From JAYEHC01 sp964490635 (GTDB lineage: Bacteria; Patescibacteriota; Minisyncoccia; JAHIHE01; JAGLIN01), in NCBI GenBank assembly GCA_964490635.1, contig CAZBCK010000005.1:1-28662 (forward strand): a stretch of 28,662 nt of DNA, in the 5' to 3' direction. Position 1 is the stretch's first letter. Every line of letters starts with the position of its first letter. The translations under genes were made by a program, and so were the position numbers. Under the pieces are notes generated by a model. That model made no database searches, had not been told where the DNA came from, and worked only from the letters and a program-made list of their open reading frames with translations. Below are positions 1-7,551 of this stretch, one piece after another.

Positions 1-147
1 CCAGTTGGCTACCAGGTTTATGAAATTAGTGATGGTGTAGGTTGTGGAGGGAGAAGCTATGGAGAAAGATATAGTGAAATCATCTGTGTTTTGGTTGTTG
101 GATTCATCAAAGCGGGTGATCTCTGACGATCCAAGCGGATCAATCAA
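1..147 (-). CDS. Possible partial reading frame running off the window edge
   Basis: A minus-strand frame stays open from a TAG at about 157-159 to the window edge. The first usable start is a TTG at 145-147, overlapping the stop of the neighbouring ATPase gene (140-142). The readable part, about 49 residues, is rich in Thr, Ser, Asn and alternating hydrophobics, as in a secreted beta-sandwich, but has no signal peptide. It could be the interior of a protein whose 5' part was lost, or chance. The plus strand is also open across most of this stretch (to a TGA at 121-123), so the coding strand is uncertain. Confidence 0.25.
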   Translation of the reverse strand, partial: MIDPLGSSEITRFDESNNQNTDDFTISFSIASPSTTYTITNFINLVANW

Positions 148-1477
148 GGAGAAAATCTAGAAGCGGTATCTCTTGAATAATAACATCTTTATAATTATGC
201 GTCTGATTTTTTCCAGACAGAGTAATCAAGATATTTTTTCCTTTTTTCAAATATTTATCCGTAATAACAAAATTGCCAAACTCTCGTTTTTTATTTTGGG
301 CATTAATTTCAAGGCTAACCTGTATTTTAAGAAAATGATTTTTATCCTGTGGCACTATAAAATCAATTTCCTTATTTTCATCATCGCGTCCATAATAAAT
401 TTTTGAATATTTTTTTGCCAGAGTATTATAAACAATATTTTCCAGTAATCTTCCTTCAATATCCGGCTTGGAAATATTTATAATATTGGCCAATCCATTA
501 TCAGTGGCGTAAAATTTATATTGCTTGCTGAAAATTTTCTTGGTTTTCCATTCAAATTTCTTTATTTTGCTCAAAGCAAAGGACTGCTCATACATTTCAG
601 CGTAATTTTGCAATGTCGGAACGGAAATTTTTTCGCCCTCATTGTTTAATATATTCGCTATATTTGAAAAACTGACAGTTCCTCCAATATTGGAAAAAAT
701 ATAATAAAGCAATTTTTCAATAATCGCCACTTTTTCAACTCTAAACCTTTTAACAATATCATCCAATAAAACTTTTCTAAAAAGAGATTTAATATACTGC
801 TGAATTTCTTCATCTTTTCTTCCGATTATTTCTGGCAATCCTCCCCAATACAAATAACGATATAAATGTTTTTTCAGCAGGATTTTATGTTTTATTTTGT
901 CAAAACTGCCATTAATTTTGACATTGGAAAGTTTTAAATATTCCTTAAAATCAAACGGTCTGATTTGCGTTTCAATGGTTCTTCCGGCCAAAGCCGTACT
1001 AAATTCGCCAGATAGAAGAGAGCTATTGGAGCCGGTTAAATAAATATTATATTTATTTTTTTGTGAATCATAAATTGTGCGAATAAATTTTTCCCAATAT
1101 TTAACATTCTGAATTTCATCCAAAAACAAATATATTTTGCCGTCTTGAACAACACGCGCTTCAAATAATTCCAGCATTTTTCGCAAATCTTCAATTTGAT
1201 TATTTTTCGCCAAGATATCATGCTCAAAATTTATAAAAAATATATTTTCCTCCGGCACATTTTTATTTTTAATCAGATATTGTTTCAATTGCTTTAATAA
1301 AAAAGATTTGCCAGTTCTTCTGAAGCCGGTAACTACTTTTATAAAATCATTGTTTAAGCCTGATTTAAACCAATTAAAATAATCATCGCGGTCAATATAG
1401 TGATCTACGGAAATCCGCGAAGAATCAACAATAATTTGCTTTAATTCGTCAGTGGTAATTTGTGTATTATTTGTCAT
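140..1477 (-). CDS. ATP-binding protein, AAA_14 / DUF4143 family
   Basis: A 445-aa P-loop ATPase of the AAA_14 plus DUF4143 type, common in archaea and bacteria and mostly of unknown role. The Walker A motif is GFRRTGKS at residues 51-58. Walker B is IYLFLDEIQN around 115-124. A sensor-like LTGSNSSLLSGEF and an AGR stretch follow at about 147-165. The C-terminal half (about 220-440) fits DUF4143, a winged-helix plus nuclease-like region; ENKEIDFIVP near the C-terminus resembles the D/E...K core of PD-(D/E)XK folds, but catalysis is unproven. Full family length, with no signal peptide or membrane segment. The ATG at 1475-1477 lies about 7 nt below a good -10 box, suggesting a leaderless message. 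It appears to be a single-gene unit. Confidence 0.88.
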   Translation of the reverse strand: MTNNTQITTDELKQIIVDSSRISVDHYIDRDDYFNWFKSGLNNDFIKVVTGFRRTGKSFLLKQLKQYLIKNKNVPEENIFFINFEHDILAKNNQIEDLRKMLELFEARVVQDGKIYLFLDEIQNVKYWEKFIRTIYDSQKNKYNIYLTGSNSSLLSGEFSTALAGRTIETQIRPFDFKEYLKLSNVKINGSFDKIKHKILLKKHLYRYLYWGGLPEIIGRKDEEIQQYIKSLFRKVLLDDIVKRFRVEKVAIIEKLLYYIFSNIGGTVSFSNIANILNNEGEKISVPTLQNYAEMYEQSFALSKIKKFEWKTKKIFSKQYKFYATDNGLANIINISKPDIEGRLLENIVYNTLAKKYSKIYYGRDDENKEIDFIVPQDKNHFLKIQVSLEINAQNKKREFGNFVITDKYLKKGKNILITLSGKNQTHNYKDVIIQEIPLLDFLLD

Positions 1478-1483
1478 ATTTAC

Positions 1484-1511
1484 ATTTTAACAAATACTAC
1501 GATTTTGTAAA
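1484..1511 (-). promoter_or_regulatory. Promoter of the AAA_14 ATPase gene
   Basis: On the minus strand, -35 TTTACA (1506-1511), a 16-bp spacer, and TGt-TAAAAT (-10 at 1484-1489) with an extended -10 TG. Start of transcription would fall at about 1477, the first base of the ATG, so the transcript is probably leaderless. Confidence 0.55.
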
Positions 1512-1796
1512 GTCCATTTTATAAAAACTATACCACGAGAACAGCTATGATGACAACGGATGGCGACAAATTAAGAAATAAATTTCTACCCCGTAAAATC
1601 GCCACGCTCCTATTGAGTAAACTAATCATTGATTTGTTTTTTTAAAATCATATAATTTTTTAAAATAATTCTAAATTATATTTTTATTTTCAATTAATTC
1701 TAATTAAATATTTAATTTTAGTTTAACATAAAATTTTTAAAATTTAAAATTATACTTAATATTTGATATTTGATATTATTTTAGGATCATTCGTTT

Positions 1797-1967
1797 CCCC
1801 CTTTGTAAAAGGGGAATTAAGGGGGATTTCCTCCTCGTACTTGAGAAGCAAAATAAGTCTAATACTTTCAAAGTGTATTCTCTACGGAATAGATGAAAGA
1901 CAATACTTTGATGAATTAATTATAGTCAAACCAAGAAATCCCCCCAGCTCTCTTTCCCAAAGGGGGG
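1797..1967. repeat. MITE-like element with ~34-bp imperfect inverted ends
   Basis: The left arm 1797-1830 starts CCCCCTTTG and ends GGGGGATTTC. The right arm 1935-1967 starts GAAATCCCCCC and ends CAAAGGGGGG. They are imperfect inverted copies about 34 bp long, enclosing about 104 bp. Total length is about 171 bp. A reading frame running through it only translates the repeat. The rest of the 1478-2153 gap is very AT-rich (especially 1640-1765) and holds nothing else I can recognise beyond the promoter at 1484-1511. Confidence 0.65.
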
Positions 1968-2153
1968 AGCTCACATATCCCAATTTATTAAATACAACTA
2001 AATTGCGCATGAGCCCTATTTTATTATGGCAGTTTTTGTTTGATTTTGAAAAAAAATTAAAAAATATTCCCATAATTTAAAACAATTTTTGATTTGCGTT
2101 TAAATCAGAAATATTTTAATATTCAAGGTCGCACAAAACATTGTTTTTTATTT

Positions 2154-3247
2154 CTAAAAAAACACGACCAAAAAGGGAGCCAGAAAAAACATTACGGCGA
2201 TATAGATCAGAGGAATCGCTCTTGAAGTCAGCGCGGTTTCGCCGATCTTTCTGGAAATGGAGATTGGAATAATCCTTAATGGATAGATAAAGACACTTCC
2301 AAATATATTAAATAGACAATGTGCCATTGCCACGGTAACGGCGACATAGCTTCCCAGACTAAAAGCGACTAAAAGCGCGGTGACGGTTGTACCGATATTT
2401 GCTCCGAGAACATACGGATAAATTGTCTCCAATTGCAAAACGCCGAGACCGACAAACGGAACGATCAGAGATGTTGTGACAGAGCTACTTTGCACAAACG
2501 CGGTGAGAAACAATCCAAAAGCAAAACTTCTTCCGGGACTTTTAAAAATTGAGTTGTGAAAAATTTCCTTAAATTCTGTTTTAGCAAGCGGTTTCAGTAT
2601 CCTAACAAAAGAAAAAAGTGAAAAAATAGCATCGCCAAAGATATCGCCGCAAGAAGAATAGTATTATCGCCAAGCGCGGTTTTAAAAAAGTCCGTTGCAG
2701 GACTTAAGATATAACTCAATGAATTTGTGAATGAACCTTTTGCGATGACATCCGACACCGATCCGTAATTGAAAATTGAATTGGTGATAAATAGCGATGA
2801 TTTTTCCAGCAAATGAAACTTTATTTCCAGCGGGAAAAATAACAGCACTGCGAAAACATTGTGAATATCGTGAAGAATCGCTGCTTCAAACGCTCTTTTG
2901 AATTCGCCTTTTTTGCGAATATGCGAAATTGAAACGATTGTGTTTGTAATAGTTGTTCCTATGTTCGCGCCAAGAATTATCGGTATTGCGCCAGTCAATG
3001 TTAAACAACCACTGGCCACCAAGCCAACTGTCAAAGATGTTGTGAAAGAAGAACTTTGCACAATACTTGTGACCAAAATCCCAATAAACAAAGTGACGAA
3101 CGGATCAACAGTCAGAGAAATAAGCTGATCTGAAAAATCTCCCCCGAACATTTCAAACGAAGAAGACATTAGTTTCATACTTAAAAGAAAAAGATACAAA
3201 AAGATCAAAGAGCCAACAATTTTCCTCCCTATTTCTTTTTTTGTCAT
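2154..3247 (-). pseudogene. Na/Pi-cotransporter family protein, interrupted by a frameshift
   Basis: Two adjacent frames together make one transporter of the Na+/phosphate cotransporter (PF02690) family, about 364 aa. The 5' part (3247-2594, 217 aa) contains the first repeat, with VQSSSFTTSL and ILGANIGTTIT. The 3' part, in another frame, carries the second repeat, with VQSSSVTTSL and VLGANIGTTVT. The 3' frame is open upstream of 2513 and reads through a normal linker (VRILKPLAKTEFKEIF and on) from about 2609, so the break lies at about 2604-2626. The coding strand there has two runs of six T and one of four. A missing base, or a -1 slip, would restore the frame. The inner-membrane transporter is dead if the shift is real; a sequencing indel or slippage would leave it active. 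It follows the GT4 gene by 45 bp. Confidence 0.85.
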
Positions 3248-3292
3248 AAAGTTTTGATAATTTATTATTACATTCCGACATTGCTATGCTAA

Positions 3293-4366
3293 TTAAATCT
3301 TTTGGTTTATTATTTCCTCGTAAATCCTCTCGTATCCTTCAACCATTTTGTCTATTGTAAAATTTTCCTCAACATATTTTCGGCAATCAGCCCGATCTAT
3401 TTTATCTATCTTCTTTATCGCTTTGATCATCTCTCTCTCATTTTCCACTATAAATCCTGTTTTTTCGTGTTTTACTATTTCCGGCGCGGATCCTTTATTG
3501 AAAGCTATAACCGGAGTTCCGCATGCCATTGCCTCAATCATTACCAATCCGAATGGTTCTTCCCATCTGATCGGAAAAAGAAGAGCTTTAGCGTTACCAA
3601 GAAAATCAGACACTTTCTTGCCATTCAAAAACCCCAAATCTTCTCTCTTATTCTTTTTCAAATACGGTTTTATCTTCTCGTCATAAAATCCGCCCCCCCA
3701 GACAGTTCCCGCCATCTTTAGTTTTTCTCTGGATTCTGCCGCAACCGTCACAGCAAGATCAGCGCCTTTTTCATGCGAATATCTTCCTAAAAAAGCAAGA
3801 TAATCACCCTGCTTTTTTTTGAATTCAAATTTTTCAATTTCCAGCCCATTATAAACTGTTCCGGCATAATTCAGATTTGGCATTCCTTTTCTTTGGCTAT
3901 TGCTAATAGAAACATAATGAGCTTCATTCTTCCATGGGCAATACTCCACAGATCTGTTCCAGCTTGCTGACATTGGATCGTGTAAAGTGAAAACTGTCGG
4001 CGTTTTTGTCAGATTGACGAATGGTAATATTTTCGGTGTCAGATGAAAAGCGTGAATAATATCGTATTTATTTTTCTGCGCGTCTTTATACATTTTAGCA
4101 GCCATCAGTTGTTCGTAAATCATCAGTTGCTGCTGATCGTGAAATCCACCGGACATTGCCCTATTCGGCAGACGATAATATGAGACCATTCCGCAATTTT
4201 CCTTTTTAATTTTAATTTTTGAGTCGGTCGGAGTGTAAAAAGTAAGATCGTGTCCGCGTTTTTCCAATCCTTTCACAATCTTTTCTGCCAATCCCATCGG
4301 CGCATAAACAATTTCCTTTGGCAAAGGACAAGAGAATTCATTTGTACAATAGAACGCTATTTTCAT
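3293..4366 (-). CDS. Glycosyltransferase, GT4 family
   Basis: A 357-aa GT-B fold glycosyltransferase, soluble or membrane-associated in the cytoplasm, transferring a sugar from a nucleotide donor to a glycan or lipid; donor and acceptor cannot be told from sequence. The N-terminal half opens with MKIAFYCTNEF and a glycine/proline loop (YAPMGLAE). The C-terminal donor-binding half has FLGRYSHEKGAD at about 192-203. The GT4 EX7E motif is EPFGLVMIE at 270-278, followed by AMACGTPVIAF. Length is typical. The ATG has no Shine-Dalgarno. It lies between the 105-aa membrane protein and the broken phosphate transporter, probably in one transcript. Confidence 0.92.
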   Translation of the reverse strand: MKIAFYCTNEFSCPLPKEIVYAPMGLAEKIVKGLEKRGHDLTFYTPTDSKIKIKKENCGMVSYYRLPNRAMSGGFHDQQQLMIYEQLMAAKMYKDAQKNKYDIIHAFHLTPKILPFVNLTKTPTVFTLHDPMSASWNRSVEYCPWKNEAHYVSISNSQRKGMPNLNYAGTVYNGLEIEKFEFKKKQGDYLAFLGRYSHEKGADLAVTVAAESREKLKMAGTVWGGGFYDEKIKPYLKKNKREDLGFLNGKKVSDFLGNAKALLFPIRWEEPFGLVMIEAMACGTPVIAFNKGSAPEIVKHEKTGFIVENEREMIKAIKKIDKIDRADCRKYVEENFTIDKMVEGYERIYEEIINQKI

Positions 4367-4490
4367 TTTTTAAAACTTAAGATCTTGATATTTATTATAT
4401 TATTTAAATCTTATCACTTGTTACCGATTTTTCCAAATTCCAGACTGCATTTTAACAAAGTTTGACTTGAAAAAATATTTTGTGGCTAGT

Positions 4491-4808
4491 TCAGTGTTTC
4501 CGACTTGGGAAATGCCGGACCAAGCATAGAATTATAAAGTTTGTAATAAAAAAAATAATTAAATAGCAAGACAGAAAATTAAACCATAAAATATCAGACG
4601 GATTTTCCCATGGCGAACTGAAACTACATTTCCGTGGAAAAGGGAAATCATAACCGGTAAGGTCTTGCGTTACGAATGTTATCGGATAACCGAACTTCAT
4701 ATCTTCCATATCTTTTTTGTCATATGCGGTTTTAGGTATTGATAATGTTCCGATAACAATAATAAATGACACAAGTCCGATAAGGAGATATTTAATTATT
4801 TTTTTCAT
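4491..4808 (-). CDS. Small two-helix membrane protein, unknown function
   Basis: A 105-aa protein with an N-terminal hydrophobic segment (about 5-25), an exposed middle (about 30-72) and a second membrane helix (about 73-96) followed by a basic tail. The middle holds conserved-looking short motifs such as FGYPITFVTQDL and SFSSPWENP, which I associate with uncharacterised small bacterial membrane proteins. No catalytic motif is visible. An extended -10 lies about 140 nt upstream, so it probably heads the unit that continues into the GT4 gene 125 bp downstream. Confidence 0.65.
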   Translation of the reverse strand: MKKIIKYLLIGLVSFIIVIGTLSIPKTAYDKKDMEDMKFGYPITFVTQDLTGYDFPFPRKCSFSSPWENPSDILWFNFLSCYLIIFFITNFIILCLVRHFPSRKH

Positions 4809-4943
4809 ACTTCATCGAACTAACCGAGGAGTTATTTTAAAACTGGTTTTAAGAAATATTTAGTTTAAGTTAGGAGATTTGAGCCAACACCGGTAAAAAT
4901 TAAACGGACTTTATGTTCAAAAAGATATTTCTTAATATTCTTA

Positions 4944-4949
4944 ATTATA
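4944..4949 (-). promoter_or_regulatory. Extended -10 promoter ahead of the 105-aa gene
   Basis: Minus-strand TGc-TATAAT with no good -35, giving a leader of about 130 nt to the ATG at 4808. It lies just downstream of the terminator of the MacAB cluster (4987-5012), which fits the start of a new unit. The 4809-4940 leader shows no riboswitch I recognise. Confidence 0.5.
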
Positions 4950-4983
4950 GCATATACCCAATAAAGATAGAAAACTCATAAAT

Positions 4984-5012
4984 AAAAAAATCACATTATG
5001 CAAAGTGATTTT
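4984..5012 (-). terminator. Terminator of the sigma/MacAB cluster
   Basis: Inverted repeat AAAATCAC (4987-4994) / GTGATTTT (5005-5012), followed on the minus strand by seven T. It lies 18 bp past the stop of the last gene. Confidence 0.75.
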
Positions 5013-5030
5013 AGTTTTTTTAAGTTTTGT

Positions 5031-5597
5031 CTATTTTCTAGCTCTAAACAAATTTTTAAAATAAGTCCAGTGCCAAAAAGTATGAAATACTGAGATCATA
5101 AACATTGCGATGCCTGTTTCAACATGCAAAAATAAAATGTTTGGTAGCAATGGGATTGCTATGCCAAAATTAATTTTTATTACTAATAACACACCTGAGA
5201 TACCAGAAAACAAAAATGTAATTAGTAATAATACATTCCAAATCTTTCTGTGTTTCACAACACTAATAATTTTCTTCTTTGATAAAATATGTGTTATTGC
5301 GTAGAGAATAATCAGGAATAAGGAGATTGGGATAAGATGATAAGTCATTTTATTTTGCTTAGCTGTTGTTAAATTTTTATCATTTACCTCTGGCGTGTTT
5401 GCTGCTTGAGCAATAGTTCCATTTTCCGGAGCTGGTTGCGAACGATCACATATTTCATCATTATCTACATCAACATATCTGGTGCAATCTCCCGGAGCGG
5501 GACAATTCACTTCATTATGCGGACAATCATTCCATGCCAGAGTTGTTGCTGGAATTAAAATTGATAATATTAAAGTGAAGATTATTCTTTTCGTCAT
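5031..5597 (-). CDS. Secreted Cys-rich domain plus DUF4405-like membrane domain
   Basis: A 188-aa protein with a signal peptide (about 1-21, ending TTLAW). A short exported domain has four cysteines (C25, C32, C38, C50) in the pattern DCPHNEVNCPAPGDC...DNDEICD, a motif seen in thermophile and anaerobe membrane proteins and possibly metal-binding. A linker and three membrane helices (about 85-105, 119-141, 152-173) follow. Histidines H158, H172 and H176 near the last helix resemble the haem-ligand histidines of DUF4405/cytochrome b561-like domains, so a redox role is a reasonable guess but unproven. It is the last gene of the cluster, 25 bp after the MacB permease. Confidence 0.7.
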   Translation of the reverse strand: MTKRIIFTLILSILIPATTLAWNDCPHNEVNCPAPGDCTRYVDVDNDEICDRSQPAPENGTIAQAANTPEVNDKNLTTAKQNKMTYHLIPISLFLIILYAITHILSKKKIISVVKHRKIWNVLLLITFLFSGISGVLLVIKINFGIAIPLLPNILFLHVETGIAMFMISVFHTFWHWTYFKNLFRARK

Positions 5598-5622
5598 AAT
5601 AATATCAATATATTTTTTGAAC

Positions 5623-6825
5623 CTATTCGCTTCTCAACGCATCTACCGGATCAAGACGGCTCGCTTTTAGTGCTGGGTAGAATCCAAAAAATACGCCGAC
5701 TAATACCGAAAAACCAAAACCCACAACTATACCCATCAAAGATGGCGCTAGTTTAATTAATTCTGCTAACGATGTTTCATTAACTACATAAATCAGACCA
5801 TTGCCGATTAAAATCCCAATTATACCGCCGATCATTGAAAGGATTATGGACTCAAGTAAAAATTGGCTTAAGATGTCTTCGCGTTTTCCCCCGATTGCTT
5901 TGGCAATACCTATTTCTTTGGTGCGTTCGGCAACAGTAGCAAACATAACATTCATAATTCCTATTCCGGACACCAATAAGGTAATTGCCGCAACTGCCGT
6001 TAAAAGCAATGACATAAGCGCCGCAGCATCTTGCGCCGCGCCAACCATTGCTCCCGCGTCCATTATTCTGAAATCATCATCTTGGCTATCTCTTAATTTA
6101 TGTTCGTCTCTCAAAGCAGATACTATTTCCTTTGACGCAATTTCAATATTTTCCACATCATCGGCTATTGTGAATATCATCATAAACGCCTTACCTCCTA
6201 AGATGCTTCTTTCTGCCGTACTATTTGGTAAAAAAATAGCATCATCTAAAGAACTTTTTCCAATATTTCTTCCAGTTTCTTTAACTGTTCCAATTACTTC
6301 AATGATTTTACCATTTATTTTTATATTTTGACCAACTATTTCATCTTCTTCTGAAAATAAAGATTCTACCACACTACTTCCTAAAATAGCCACTTTCTCA
6401 TTATTTATAACATCCTCTTCTGTTATTAGTCTTCCCTTGTCAATTTCCACATTAGACATTTTAAAATAATTGTTTTCAACTCCAAGCACACCAAAAGAAT
6501 CTTCTTCTGATTCAAATGAAACAGGCATATTACCTTGTATTACAGCTGTTGCATCTGAAATATGCGAACAATTTTCTATTATAACTTTGGAGTCCGTGGT
6601 TTTTAACTTTGAGCTTTCAGTTTTTCCTCTTGCTCCCATAACTATAATGGAATTCGCGGACAATCCTTGAAATTGATCATCCACCGCTTTTTGCGCGCCC
6701 TGTCCGATTGCGAACATGGCAATAACAGTTGAAACGCCAATAATTATACCCAGCATTGAAAGAAATGTTCTAGTCTTGTTCGCCAATAAAGACTCAAACG
6801 CCATTTTTATAATTTCTAATTTCAT
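5623..6825 (-). CDS. macB: MacB-type ABC transporter permease
   Basis: A 400-aa permease of the MacB/FtsX class: an N-terminal helix (about 20-42), a large extracytoplasmic MacB_PCD domain (about 45-268) and three C-terminal helices. The FtsX coupling segment ERTKEIGIAKAIGG is clear, and the protein ends RLDPVDALRSE, as the family usually does. These permeases do not pump through a membrane channel but transmit ATP-driven movement to the outer face, working with the ATPase and a MacA adaptor to export peptides, lipids or antibiotics. One base separates it from the ATPase stop, so the two are certainly co-expressed. No Shine-Dalgarno. Substrate unknown. Confidence 0.93.
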   Translation of the reverse strand: MKLEIIKMAFESLLANKTRTFLSMLGIIIGVSTVIAMFAIGQGAQKAVDDQFQGLSANSIIVMGARGKTESSKLKTTDSKVIIENCSHISDATAVIQGNMPVSFESEEDSFGVLGVENNYFKMSNVEIDKGRLITEEDVINNEKVAILGSSVVESLFSEEDEIVGQNIKINGKIIEVIGTVKETGRNIGKSSLDDAIFLPNSTAERSILGGKAFMMIFTIADDVENIEIASKEIVSALRDEHKLRDSQDDDFRIMDAGAMVGAAQDAAALMSLLLTAVAAITLLVSGIGIMNVMFATVAERTKEIGIAKAIGGKREDILSQFLLESIILSMIGGIIGILIGNGLIYVVNETSLAELIKLAPSLMGIVVGFGFSVLVGVFFGFYPALKASRLDPVDALRSE

Positions 6826-6826
6826 A

Positions 6827-7534
6827 CTAATAGTTTGAAGTTAATTCATAATTATTATCTATCACTTTTCCGTCCTGCATAAAAATTATCCGATCAGCAT
6901 ATTTCGCGACTTCCGCCGTATGTGTCACCATAATTATCGTTTTGTTTTTATTTTTTAAATCAGTAAACAGTTCCATTATTTCAAGTCCTGATCTTGAATC
7001 AAGCGCGCCAGTTGGTTCGTCCGCCAAAATTATATCAGGATCATTTATAAGAGATCTGCAAATAGAAACTCGCTGTTGCTGTCCACCGGAAAGCTCTGTC
7101 GGTTTGTGATCTGCTCGGTGTTCCATATTAACGCTTTTCATAAGCTTCATTGCTTTTTCTTCCCTGATCTTTTTTCCTTCTCCGGCATAAAGAGCCGGCA
7201 AAGCGATATTCTTTAAAGCAGAGAGGCGAGAGAACAAATTAAACTGCTGAAAAACAAAACCCATTTTTTTATTTCTAATAAAGGCCAAAGTATAATCATC
7301 CCTCACTTCCCCGATATTTTCTCCACCTAAAAAATATTCTCCCTCAGAAAGAGAATGAAGGCATCCAATCACATTTAATAAAGTTGTTTTTCCGCAACCG
7401 GATTCTCCCATTAACGCCACAAACTCTCCCTGCTTAATATCAAGATCAATACCATTGAGAACTGGAATTTCTTCATCATTGGAAAGATAATATGACTTAT
7501 GGACATTCTTCAGTTGTATTGCTGATTTTTCCAT
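6827..7534 (-). CDS. macB: MacB-type ABC transporter ATP-binding protein
   Basis: A 235-aa ATPase of the MacB/LolD class. Walker A is GESGCGKTT (43-51), Q-loop FQQFNLF (about 95-101), signature LSGGQ (148-152), Walker B IILADEPTGALD (168-179) and switch histidine H205. All catalytic residues are present. In E. coli MacB, ATPase and permease are one chain; here they are separate, as usual in Gram-positive and CPR genomes. It lies 17 bp after the adaptor gene and 1 bp before the permease gene. Confidence 0.94.
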   Translation of the reverse strand: MEKSAIQLKNVHKSYYLSNDEEIPVLNGIDLDIKQGEFVALMGESGCGKTTLLNVIGCLHSLSEGEYFLGGENIGEVRDDYTLAFIRNKKMGFVFQQFNLFSRLSALKNIALPALYAGEGKKIREEKAMKLMKSVNMEHRADHKPTELSGGQQQRVSICRSLINDPDIILADEPTGALDSRSGLEIMELFTDLKNKNKTIIMVTHTAEVAKYADRIIFMQDGKVIDNNYELTSNY

Positions 7535-7551
7535 ACTTTTTAATTTATAGG

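Noticed and set aside
1763..2080. A 105-codon plus-strand open frame
   Set aside because: It only translates the inverted-repeat element and its AT-rich flank; no family pattern and no ribosome-binding site.
2594..2596. UGA recoding as the cause of the split transporter gene
   Set aside because: Reading through the TGA would not help, because the second half lies in a different frame; TGA also ends other genes normally.
4809..4937. Riboswitch in the leader of the 105-aa gene
   Set aside because: No conserved aptamer motif was seen; only short unpaired repeats.
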